Assembly (NCBI GenBank): GCA_947311845.1
Contig: CAMZMU010000062.1
Location: 46,734,156-46,798,155, forward strand
Reading direction: 5' to 3'
Length of the DNA stretch: 64,000 nt
Source of the DNA: Poa pratensis
Lineage: Eukaryota; Streptophyta; Magnoliopsida; Poales; Poaceae
Shown here: piece by piece, positions 1 through 9,276 of the stretch
Layout: every line of letters begins with the position of its first letter
Numbering within the stretch: position 1 is the stretch's first letter
Made by a program: the position numbers and the translations under genes
The notes under the pieces: generated by a model
What the model saw: the letters and a program-made list of their open reading frames with translations, nothing else
What the model was told of the DNA's origin: nothing
The model's database searches: none

Positions 1-1289
1 AGACAGTGTTGGGCCTCCAAGAGCAGAGGTTTGTAGAACAGCAGCAAGTTTCCCTTAAGTGAATCACCCAAGGTTTATCGAACTCAGGGAGGTAGAGGTC
101 AAAGATATTCCTCTCAAGCAACCCTGCAATTAAGATACAAGAAGTCTCTTGTGTCCCCAACACACCCAATACACTTGTCAGATGTATAGGTGCACTAGTT
201 CGGCGAAGAGATAGTGAAATACAAGTGATAGGGATGATTATAAGTAGTAACTGCAATCTGAAATAAAGATGGCAGCAAGCAAACATGTAGCAGAACTTGA
301 TGTAAACGGTGTTTCAATGCTTAGAAACAAGGCCTAGGGATCATACTTTCACTAGTGGACACTCTCAACAATGATCTCATAACTGAATAAGTAAAAGCTA
401 CTCTTAAACACTCTCTTGTTGGATAACAAACACCATTCATTGTGTAGGGCTACAAAAGCACACCTCAAGCCGGAGTAAACAAGCGCCACAACGTCATAAA
501 GGAGTCACACACGGTGCACACACTGTCACCTTTACACCGTGGAGAGTACCGGAGTTCATATTAAAGTAACCTATAGAGTGCATAATAGATAAAGAGTAAC
601 ATCTACTTATTCAACTAGATTACAAAGCTCATGATCACATAAAGATCACACCATGGGAGAGAGATGAACCACATAGCTACCGGTAGAGCCCTCAGCCTCG
701 GGGGAGAACTACTCCCTCCTCATCATGGGAGTCAGCAGCGGCGATGAAGATGGCGGTGGTGTCGATGGAGATGACTCCGGGGGCAATTCCCCGTCCCGGC
801 AGCGTGCCGGAACAGAGACTTATGTCCCCCGAAACTTGTCGTCGATGGCGGCGGCGATGCGGAACTCTTCTAGAAATATGACTTGGTGTTTTAGGGTTTT
901 CGCGTCTGAGGGAATAAATAGGCGAAGGGGCGACGTCGGTGGAGGCCCGAGGGGCCCACACCATAGGGCGGCGCGGCAAGGGGGCCCACCGCGCCGGGGT
1001 GTGGTTTGGCCACCTCGGTGCCCTCCTTCGTCTCTCCTTCGGACTCCGTGACGGCGCTGGAAAAATAAGGACGTGGCCTTTTGTTTCGTGCAATTCCGAG
1101 AATATTCGCAGAAGTACTTTTCTGAAACAAAAAACAGCAGAAAACAGGGAACTGGCACTGTGGCATCTTGTTAATAGGTTAGTCCCAGAAAATGCATAAA
1201 AGTGATATGAAGTGTATATAAAACATGTAGCAATTGGTATAATATAAGCATGGAACATCAGAAATTATAGATACGTTGGAGACGTATCA
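1..1289 (-). mobile_element. Athila-type gypsy LTR, cut by window edge
   Basis: Read on the minus strand the segment begins TGATACGTCTCCAACGTATC at 1289, the start of a widespread Athila-type LTR of Pooideae. It continues through the usual GC-rich promoter half (about 690-1060) to the far end near base 1, where the minus strand reads through the 'CTCGATAAACCTTGG'-like and 'AAACTTGCTGCTGTT' stretches typical of the LTR 3' end. GAATG at 1290-1294 is the likely 5-bp target duplication, but its partner lies outside the window. The element may be a solo LTR or the 5' LTR of a complete element extending left. Open frames in the GC-rich part are incidental. The family name rests on recalled similarity and was not searched. 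Confidence 0.8.
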
Positions 1290-1857
1290 GAATGCGTAAA
1301 TCTCCTCACCTGAGCCAACCCGCCAAATCACCCCATCTTTTAGCAATTCAGCTCCCCTCAAAATGCTTCTCCAAGAATACAAGATACCAGCTTTTGGTGC
1401 AGCCTCGAGGATAGAACAGTCAGGGAAATACAAAGCCTTTGGCACCATACAACAAAGAGAGTCAGGGTTTTGGAGCAGCCGCCATCCTTGCCTAGCAAGC
1501 ATAGCCAAATTGAACACATGCAAATCCCTAAAACCCATACCTCCCTCCTCCTTAGAATGTGACATCTTCTCCCAGCTTACCCAATGACACTTATTCTTGT
1601 CCTCTTGATTGTTCCACCAGTACCGGCAAATCATTTTACTAATCTCATCACATAGGGCCTTCGTAAGATCAAAACACGACATCGCATAAGTGGGAATGGC
1701 CTGAGCTATGGCTTTGATCAAAATCTCTTTCCCTGCCTTGGACATAAATCTCTCTTTCCATCCTTGGATCCTTTGCCAAATCTTCTCCTTTAAGTACTCA
1801 AACTCCTTCTGTTTAGACGCACCCAAGTGGCAGGGATGTTCCAAGTACCGCTCATTC
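1290..1857 (-). pseudogene. LINE ORF2 fragment, C-terminal part (interrupted)
   Basis: The minus-strand translation continues the reverse transcriptase that resumes at 3126. It contains the conserved post-RT segment of plant L1-type LINEs, with motifs such as GWKERFMSKAGKEILIKA, AIPTYAMSCF, RYWWNN and GGMGFRDLHVFNLAMLARQ. The frame ends at 1290 because the Athila LTR is inserted there, so the zf-RVT and RNase H parts are missing. On the other side the copy is split by the CACTA at 1861. It is a dead fragment. Confidence 0.85.
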
Positions 1858-1860
1858 CTA

Positions 1861-3122
1861 CACTACTAGGAAAACCCTTATAGGTAGGTTACATTCTGTG
1901 GCGCACCCTTAATTGGTGCGCCACAGAAAGTCACATTTCTGTGGCGCACATGGCCAGGTGCGCCACAGAAAGTTATCCGGGGGGCGGGTTAAAATTTTAA
2001 AAAAAAAAATTCTGTGGCGCACCTGGCACGTGCGCCCCCCCCCCCCCCCCCCCCCGCGTGGATCGCCTTTTTTGTCTTGCAGGAAGTAAAAGAAAATAAT
2101 AAAAAATTCAATAAATAAAATCCTTTGACATGTAGTTAGGTATGAGTGTCCAGTAGGTATAGAAATTTTTAAATATGAATTTTGACCTTTTCTGCAACAA
2201 ATGAAAAAGAAATCTTGTAACGGCCATAACTTTTGCATACGACGTCGAAATAACGCAAAAAATATGTCAAAAAAAACGTGAGAAAAATCCGAGTTCGAAT
2301 CCACCCGGGTTTACCCGGTCAGCAATTCACAGATTCCTCAAATTCCAAAAGAAAAAAAAAGTTATTTCAAACAGACGATTTTTCGCAGCAAAATCAAAAA
2401 GAAAGAAAAAAAGAAACAAATTAAAAAAAAGAAAAAAAATTCAAAAAGTGCAAAAAAGACACAGAAATGTATAACAAAGAAGATTGTTGAATTTTTTTGG
2501 ATTTTTTGAAGTGTTTTGACTTTTTTGGATTTTTTTGGATTTTTTGGATTTTTTTAATTTTTTGAATTATTTTGGATCTTTTGAAACTTTTGAATCTCCT
2601 TTTGAAACTTTAGAAGTTTTTTAAAAATCTGAAATTTAAAAACACACATTTATAACACATACCACACATATACACATACAAGAGTTAAGAGGGTTCATAT
2701 GATATATATATATTAATAAGAACTTGAGTAGCACAAGGGTATGTGAACTGGGTGGAAGTTAGAAGTTAAGCGTGGTAGGGTTGGAGCAGTTTGAGGATGG
2801 GTGACCTAGCGGGAAGGTATCAGTTCAAAAAATTCAAAAAATATGAAAATAATTCCAATAATTAGGATTTTTCATATTATTTCATATTCTGATTTTTTTT
2901 AAACTTTTTATATATTTTTTAATTTTTTGAATTTTTTTGAGAATTCTGTGGCGCACCAGGCCAGGTGCGCCACAGAAATGTGAGAATTCTGTGGCGCACC
3001 AAGCCAGGTGCGCCACAGAATAAATTTTTGTGGCGAGAATTCTGTGGCGCACCCAGCAATTTGGCGGGTGCGCCACAGAAATCCAATTTGGTGCGCCACT
3101 AATAGGCATTTCTGTAGTAGTG
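1861..3122. mobile_element. Non-autonomous CACTA element (1,262 bp)
   Basis: The element starts CACTACTAGGAAAA and ends TTTCTGTAGTAGTG, which are inverted CACTA termini. The 3-bp target duplication CTA is at 1858-1860 and 3123-3125, exactly as expected for CACTA insertion into the surrounding LINE. Both ends carry copies of TCTGTGGCGCACC and its complement as subterminal repeats (about 1895-2035 and 2943-3100). The centre is A/T-rich low-complexity DNA (2340-2640) with a pure C run at about 2035-2055. No transposase or other credible gene is present, so it would depend on a helper element. Confidence 0.93.
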
Positions 3123-3125
3123 CTA

Positions 3126-4022
3126 GATTCCCTAGGTATGCCGAGCTCTCCCAACACCGCTTGTTTGGCAAACTCCTTTGTTCCTTTGCTAAACATAGCT
3201 GCTGATTTATCCTTATTGATCATTTGGCCTGACTGGGACTCATAAAGGGCAAGGATTTCATTTAGCTTTCTAGCATTTGCCGCATTGGCTTTCATAACAA
3301 TCAACGAATCATCCGCAAAGAAAAGGTGATTGATACTTGGGGCTCCTTGGCATAACCGAATACCTTCAAGACTGCCTTCTTCGTCTGCATTTTTCAGCAG
3401 AGCCGAAAGGCCCTCAACACATAAGATGAAAAGGTATGGTGACAACGGATCGCCTTGACGGATGCCTCTCTCAGGAGTGAAACCATCTTGCAAGCTTTTG
3501 TTTACCTTCACCCTGTAAGAAACCGATCTAACACACTTCATGATAAGACCGATCCATGGAGCTGTGAATCCCATCTTGTCCATGATCCTCTCAAGGAAAG
3601 TCCACTTGACCCGATCGTAGGCCTTACTCATATCCAATTTAACTGCTACCAACCCATCACGACCTCCTTTTTCCGGTGCATCGCATGGGTGATCTCATAC
3701 GCTAGCAGCACATTATCTGTGATCATGCGCCCCGGGACAAACACCGACTGTGTAGGAGAGATGATATGTGGCAAAATCACCTTCAGTCTGTTTGTCAATA
3801 CCTTTGCTATGAGTCTGTAGAGGACGGTGCAAAGGCTTATCGTTCTAAACTCCGTCACCCTTTCCGGATTCTTCACTTTGGGAATTAGCACAATAGTTGT
3901 TTCATTCCATCCACACGGCATGTTGCCTCCATTCAGCACATCCAAGACCTCTTGCTGCACTCTCGGCCCCACCACTCTCCAGAATTTCTTGTAGAATATC
4001 GCCGGCATGCCATCCGGTCCAG
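3126..4022 (-). pseudogene. LINE ORF2 fragment, reverse transcriptase core
   Basis: This is the N-terminal side of the same LINE copy. On the minus strand it runs from PGPDGMPAIFYKKFW through QSVFVPGRMITDNVLLAYE, KLDMSKAYDRVKW, GIRQGDPLSPYLFILC and the catalytic FADDSLIVM motif. There is a frame change near 3650 between the fingers and palm parts. The copy begins inside the APGPDG motif at about 4022, so it lacks the endonuclease domain and ORF1, which is typical 5' truncation during target-primed reverse transcription. The CACTA at 1861-3122 separates it from its C-terminal continuation. Confidence 0.88.
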
Positions 4023-4109
4023 GTAGGCTGCAGTATTGATGATGGGAGAGAAGCAGTGTGAAGCAAATCCAGATAGTACGCGCAACGAATCGTTTCGGAC
4101 CTCCAGCTA

Positions 4110-4440
4110 CATAGAGTCTTTTTTTTAGAAAAAAATCAAAAATGACATATGTAAGTTTCAAAATATTCATAAACAAATTCCTAGCCGTAGATAATTATAA
4201 ACTCTACTATTATGCAAAAAAAGTCAATATGAAATAGTTTATATTCTTGGCTGAACAAAAATGACAAAAGTGTGGATCTGGGTGCGGAGAGCAGTACACT
4301 TTTTAAAATTTTGAAAAAAAAATCAGAATTGTCATTTTTTGTGAAGCCTAAACTATAAACTACTATGTATTTATTTATTTTCACTTGGTAAAGTTCGACA
4401 TTGTACACATCTATAGTTTTTGTTCAGATTTTGTTTGAAA
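4110..4440. repeat. Weak fold-back repeat
   Basis: The stretch at 4231-4267 (core GAAATAGTTTATATTC, then GAACAAAAATGACAA) is roughly complementary to 4331-4369 (core TTGTCATTTTTTGTGAAG). Less similar outer arms extend towards 4110 and 4440. It resembles a degenerate MITE. No target duplication was found, so the boundaries are approximate. Confidence 0.35.
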
Positions 4441-5029
4441 CTTTAAAACTGAAACATTGATTTATTTATTTTAGATCGGCTCCATGCTCCCTTTGGACTT
4501 TTCGGTGCAACAAATAGCTAATTGGCCGGGCCACGCGAGGCGAGCGAGCGAACGCGTGACTGTGTGTTCTTCTATTTTTTTTTCTCCTCATTTCAATTAT
4601 TTACTGAGCTAACGAAACTTCGCTATATAAGGTGGTCTCATGCCCTAGCAACTATAGTAATGTGAGCAGTCCCAGACCCAAAAACTTTTGAAAGCTCGGG
4701 CAAACAAGGTTAAAATGACTAGTTTTTAGCAAAAATTGGTACCGAAAATCAAAGAACACAAGTGTTGCACAATCGGCAAGCCCGGGCCCGGGCGGCCGCC
4801 CGGCTGGAAGTGCGCTAGATCCGCCTCTAGATTTGACAAGGAATCTGAAGTCCATTTATTCCAAGCCCAAATATATTTTCGATAAGACATTATCCATCCA
4901 TTTTAATCATGGAATATAAATACTTATTGAGTAAATCAATTTCATTTCATATGACATATGTACAAACAAAGTAAGGATGTTATATAGTGCAACGTACTAC
5001 CGGAATCCCGCTAATAAAAAATTCAACAA
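4441..5029. other. No recognisable feature
   Basis: A/T-rich DNA with a short GC-rich patch at 4780-4820. I see no credible coding region, terminal repeat or RNA gene. Confidence 0.5.
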
Positions 5030-5366
5030 CTATATTTACAAGTTATAGAAAACTCAGGAAAAAAAAGCATGAATGTTTCCCATGAGGTATACTACAATCA
5101 TGCAAAATCTCAATACAAAAGTCTTTATATTATAGTGTACACAAAAATGAAAAATTTGGAGATCTGATTAGAGTTAACATTGCATAATGACAAATTTGGA
5201 GATTTGAAACTATGCAATGTTAACTCTAATCAGATCTGAAAATTTGTCATTTTTGTGTAGGTCGGAATACAAAGTATTTCACATCTTGATTTTGCATGTC
5301 TTTGAGATAAATCATCGAGAACATGCATGATTTTTTTCTTCATATTTTTGTAAAACTTTTAAATAT
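5030..5366. repeat. Long fold-back (hairpin) repeat, MITE-like
   Basis: A long inverted repeat is centred near 5199. The best inner arms are 5139-5186 and 5211-5259, sharing ACACAAAAATGA, AGATCTGATTAGAGTTAAC and ATTGCATA with few mismatches. Similarity continues outward through CATGCAAAATC (about 5099 and 5295) and the AAAAAAA-CATG blocks to about 5030 and 5366. No clear target duplication was found. A transcript could form a stem of roughly 150 bp. Confidence 0.6.
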
Positions 5367-7073
5367 ATTTTCAAAATATTTAAAGTAGCGGAAGCACTGG
5401 AGCTCGGGTGCACGAAATCTCCTCCAATCGTACCACACATTTCCTTTCATCGGATGCTTGGATAGCCATCCCACACGCTCGCATTCCCACGCCCCCCTCC
5501 CCATCCGGTGAACCCTAACCCTAGGAAGCAACGATGCATCAGAACAATTTTCATCTGATCCAGATCCGGCGCCGCCTGGTGTCTCAGACGCGTTTCTGCT
5601 GTGCGCGGTGACTGGTCAACATCGGCATAGTGCGTACGGCAAGGGCTTCCAGGCCTATACGGTTGTGGCACGATAACACGCCCCGGTACACCAGAGGCAT
5701 TGCTATCTCAGCCGAGATCATCATAATCTTCCTGGTCGTGTAACCCTTCGCCCTTAAATCTGTAAGTTGCTCTACCATTGCCTCCTCATATATTCTCCTT
5801 TTGCATACCGTTGTAGTGATATTTTGTCACAAGTAGATGGTAATTTTCGTAAGTTTTACAGAATATTCTTATTGTTGTAAAAATATTATATGAGAAAAAA
5901 TACATAGTCGGAGCTGCATTATTGATCATTCCAAGTGTTTTTATAGTAGGTGATCCGTCATAAGATAACCAAGTTGTTAGCATAATTTTTTGGTAGTATA
6001 ACATGAATCTCTTTGCTCTAGGTGAATCATGAGCTGGATTTAGTTCAACCGTACATTCAAATTTTGTTACAAAATTATTGTTAGTTTTACGGAATGTATT
6101 TGATTGTGTGCATAAAATGTGATATCACAAAGTGTCAAAACAGGGGCTGCATGATTAATCACTTCTAGAGGTTTAAGATTAGGTGTTCACTCACATGAAG
6201 TTGGTTGACGGACGCAACCGGCGAGAAGACCTCTTTTGGGTCGACGATGTTGTTCTCGCCCACCTCGGGCGAGGAGAGGAAATGTGTCTTCGTCAGCTCC
6301 AGCATGCGGGGGGAGGGGGGGGGGGGGGGGGTTAAATAGTTTGAGGAAGACGACTCGAACTCCCAAAAGGGAGGTCGCCTTCTCCCTTGGCTCAAATCTA
6401 TGATCATTTCGGCAATAGAGAGGTCCACGCGGATGGCTTGCATTCGCTCTTTTTGCTGCCACGTGTTTTCGTCGGGCAGCTCGATTGGCGGTCTCCACCA
6501 CGTGGTTCGCCTTCAGCTGCTCCGATGTTAGCTCCTCCTCTGGCAGATCCTTCAGCTTCATCGTCTTCTTCGTTAGCTTCTTATCCGATGTCGACGGCTT
6601 GTGAGGTTGTGAGAGGGGGGCATTCTAGTTGTTGGGGAAAGAGAGGCTTGCGGTGGCGTGGAAATGTGAAAAGGGATGTAAGAATTGGAAGTTTGGCTGG
6701 CTGTCCAAATGGCAATACAGAAGGAGAGGAAGAATTTGATCGATGTATATGACATGAGAACCCCACCCGTCGGAGGCCGTGTATGTGCTTTGTCTGGTCA
6801 GGCAAGCATGCTTCAACATGAGACTTGGATGCTATGTTTTTTTCCTCTTTTTTGTCCTTTTCCAATAATTTGGTTGTGTGCATTCTCAATGTTTTGAATT
6901 ACTTTTAATATTAAGTGGGTGGAGAGGCTGGATGTAATTGATATTTTCTTGATATGAATATTTCCCTTCATCGAAAAAATCCAGAAAGATGCGTTGAACG
7001 TCGGAAGGGACAACCAACGCACGCGCAGTGGGGCATTCATCCAGTGCACTAGTGCAGGTTATGGAAGCCTGTC
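5367..7073. other. Unassigned intergenic DNA
   Basis: No gene is convincing here. A minus-strand frame at 6187-6561 (124 codons, beginning MKLKDLPEEELTSEQLKANH) has a charged N-terminal half that could be a captured exon, but it then runs through a poly-G tract (6306-6331) and I do not recognise it. The segment 6890-6981 ends in a short A run after a T-rich stretch and may be a LINE-type 3' tail. Confidence 0.4.
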
Positions 7074-7076
7074 TTA

Positions 7077-8395
7077 GAGCATCTCCAACCATTGCCCTCA
7101 AACCTCTCCCAAACGCCTGGGCGGACTGCCCGGACACGTTTTGGGCCGAAAACCGTCACCCAACGGCGGCCCCCATAGTCATCCCAAACGACCGGGCGGT
7201 CCGGCACACCCCAAACCCAGCCTATATGTAGGGTGGGTTTGGGGCCGCCCGGACGCGTCCGCCCCGTTGTCGCTGACAGGGCGGTCCTACGTTTTCACCC
7301 TAAATCGGACGGAGCCCTCGCCCGGCTAAGAGATATTTTGCACACTCCACTCCTTCCCCTAGCTCCGCCCCTTTTGCCAAGCTCCGGCGCTGTCGCCCTT
7401 CCTCCTCGCTCGCCCTTTTGCCAAGCTCCGGCGCCGCCGTCGTCCGCACTTGCTCGCGAACCTTCGCCGACCAGTTTTGCAGAGCTGTTGCGGCGGATTT
7501 GTGCGCATTTTGCGACAGATTTGACCGCAATTGCAGCGAGCGATTTCCGTCGCCGCCTCCATCCCTCGATCTTCCATGGCTTCTCAGCCCTTCCGGCTCC
7601 CCGATCTGTAAGTCCAATCCTCTCTCGGACAACATGGTTTTATGGGACCAAGACTCGGCCGGCTCCTACCCTCTATACGAGGAGGAGAGCTCCTCCGACT
7701 CAGTATGTCCTAAGTTTGAGCTCACATTTAGAGTTTTCCCCAATATTGTGCAATGTGGTTGATTTGAGTCAGAAATATTTCAATTGTAGGATTCAAAATC
7801 ATGTAGTTGCAATGTCCGTGAAGTGATATCCGAGTTGAATGACTCCCTCCGAGGCAAGATGCGCATATTGGAGGATTTGAACTTCACAATTAAGGAAAAG
7901 ACTAAGATCGAAGAGAAGTTTGAAGAAGTTTATTATACTAACCAGAAATTGGAGGAGAAAATAAAGAAGATGGAAGAAGAGAAGAAGAAGATGGAAGAAG
8001 AGAAGAACATGATGGAAGAAGAGAAGAACAAGATGGAAGAAATGAAGATGACTATGGAGTTGCAACTCGCGGACATCGTCGATGTTTACCAAAAAAAGAT
8101 GGATGCACGTCGTACAAAGATGAAGAAGTTCAAACAACATGCCATCGAGAAGGAATCTTCATTATGCATTGGGAGCTATAGCTATTTTAGTTATAATTAT
8201 ATTTGCCATGTATGGTATATCTTTGTGCACTAGATAGGCTTCGGTATGCAAAGAACGTAGCTGGGAGAGAAATATAAGGTTGATGATTGTAGAGCACAAC
8301 ATTTGGGGGCCGTCCGGTCACTGTCCACGGACGCGCCGGACGCGTCCGCGGACAGTTTGGGGGGCCAATTTTGGTCATTCCGGTTGGAGATGCTC
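7077..8395. mobile_element. PIF/Harbinger-type element, non-autonomous
   Basis: The terminal inverted repeats are GAGCATCTCCAACC at 7077 and GGTTGGAGATGCTC ending at 8395. They are flanked by TTA at 7074-7076 and 8396-8398, the 3-bp target site typical of PIF/Harbinger elements. Subterminal GC-rich blocks rich in GGACGCGTCCG occur at both ends (about 7170-7275 and 8310-8360). No DDE transposase is present. The interior carries one spliced gene (7634-8237) on the plus strand. Superfamily assignment rests on the TSD and TIR only. Confidence 0.85.
7634..8237 (+). pseudogene. Coiled-coil, C-terminal membrane-anchor protein carried by Harbinger element
   Basis: Predicted exons are 7634-7702 (ATG, 23 codons, donor GTATGT) and 7790 onward (acceptor TTGTAG), a phase-0 intron. 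The product is mostly coiled coil: repeated MEEEKKK/MEEEKN heptad-like units at 7969-8045, then LADIVDVYQKKMDARR. In this frame the ORF stops at 8233. A one-base shift at about 8160 opens HYALGAIAILVIIIFAMYG, a hydrophobic membrane segment, ending at the stop at 8235-8237. The CACTA gene at 20350-20888 has the same plan, including HYAVGSIMTLVAIMFAF after its coiled coil, so I read this copy as a homologue with a frameshift before the anchor. An ATG at 7576 followed by a GTAAGT could be a further upstream exon. Function is unknown; this is not a family I can name. Confidence 0.6.
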
Positions 8396-8398
8396 TTA

Positions 8399-8728
8399 GT
8401 TTGATTAAAATGCACATATGGTTGGAACTGTGTTTTTTCTGAATGTACGCAGAGTTTCTATCGAAGAGCCTTGAACTGGAAGTACAATGGCTAAGATGTG
8501 TTTTTGCTTTCACGGTTCCCTTTCAGAAATTGAGAAACCACAGCAGAGCAGCAGAGGTATCAATAATATTGCTTTACACGCTTGGCTTGCTTTTCTCGAG
8601 TCGTACTTACTGAATACGCAACAATGCGAAGGAATGACGTCGTTTGGTACTACTAATGTTGGCATGCATACAAGGACATCAAGTTGTTAGCATGATATTA
8701 TTGAGAAAGTTCATATTTTCTTTGTGTA
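8399..8728. other. No recognisable feature
   Basis: Short spacer between the Harbinger-type element and the large CACTA. No gene, terminal repeat or RNA gene is visible. Confidence 0.5.
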
Positions 8729-8731
8729 CGC

Positions 8732-8940
8732 CACTACTAGAAAAAGGACCTCTAGTCGCGGTTCCAGAGCCCCTTTAGTCGCGGCCGGGCAACCGCGACT
8801 AAGCAGTCGGGACTAAAGCCCCCCCCCCTTTAGTCGCGGCGGGTTCCGAACCGGGACTAGAGGTCCCTCCACGTGGGGGACGTGGGGACGTGGTGTGTTG
8901 GGACCTTTAGTCCCGGTTGGTAGAACCAACCGGGAAGGGT
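8732..8940. repeat. Left terminal and subterminal repeats of the CACTA
   Basis: After the CACTACTAG terminus come several copies of TAGTCGCGG(TT/CC) and the complement AACCGCGACTA, plus the variant TAGTCCCGGTTGGT with its inverse near 8910-8935. Such repeats are the usual binding sites for the TnpA-type protein in CACTA elements; that role is known for the superfamily and inferred here. Confidence 0.85.
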
Positions 8941-9029
8941 TTTGGATTTTTTTTTCGATTTAATTGCAGGGTTTAGGGTTTATATATGCCGGGGTTTGGT
9001 TATAGGTTCCCGTGTCCCATGTCGTAACC

Positions 9030-9150
9030 GTGGTTTCACTAGTAACCCTTCCCGTAACGGTAACCGGTAACCGTTACGGTGACGGTGACCGTTACGGTGA
9101 CGGTTACGGTGACGGTTACCGTAACGTTTTCCACGTCGTAACCGTTCCCG
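9030..9150. repeat. GTTACG/GTGACG simple repeat
   Basis: Imperfect microsatellite made of GGTTACGGTGAC-like hexamer units and their inverses. It lies just downstream of the Ulp1-domain gene. The open frames over it, on both strands, are repeat artefacts. Confidence 0.8.
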
Positions 9151-9276
9151 TGTCGTATGAAGTCGATGCACATATTTATAACACATACAATTAAATTAAG
9201 TAATACTTTTAGATCGTAGTCAAGAGTTGATGCGCCAAGAGTTATCGTAGTACAAGAGTTGAAGCAAAACAACAAG

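Noticed and set aside
692..1258. Overlapping long frames on both strands in the first LTR
   Set aside because: They lie in the GC-rich promoter half of a recognisable Athila-type LTR and show no domain.
5512..5526. Telomere-like ACCCTAACCCTAGG
   Set aside because: Only two partial units; too short to be an interstitial telomere array.
9012..9275. Val/Thr repeat frames over the GTTACG repeat
   Set aside because: Simple-sequence artefacts in frames on both strands.
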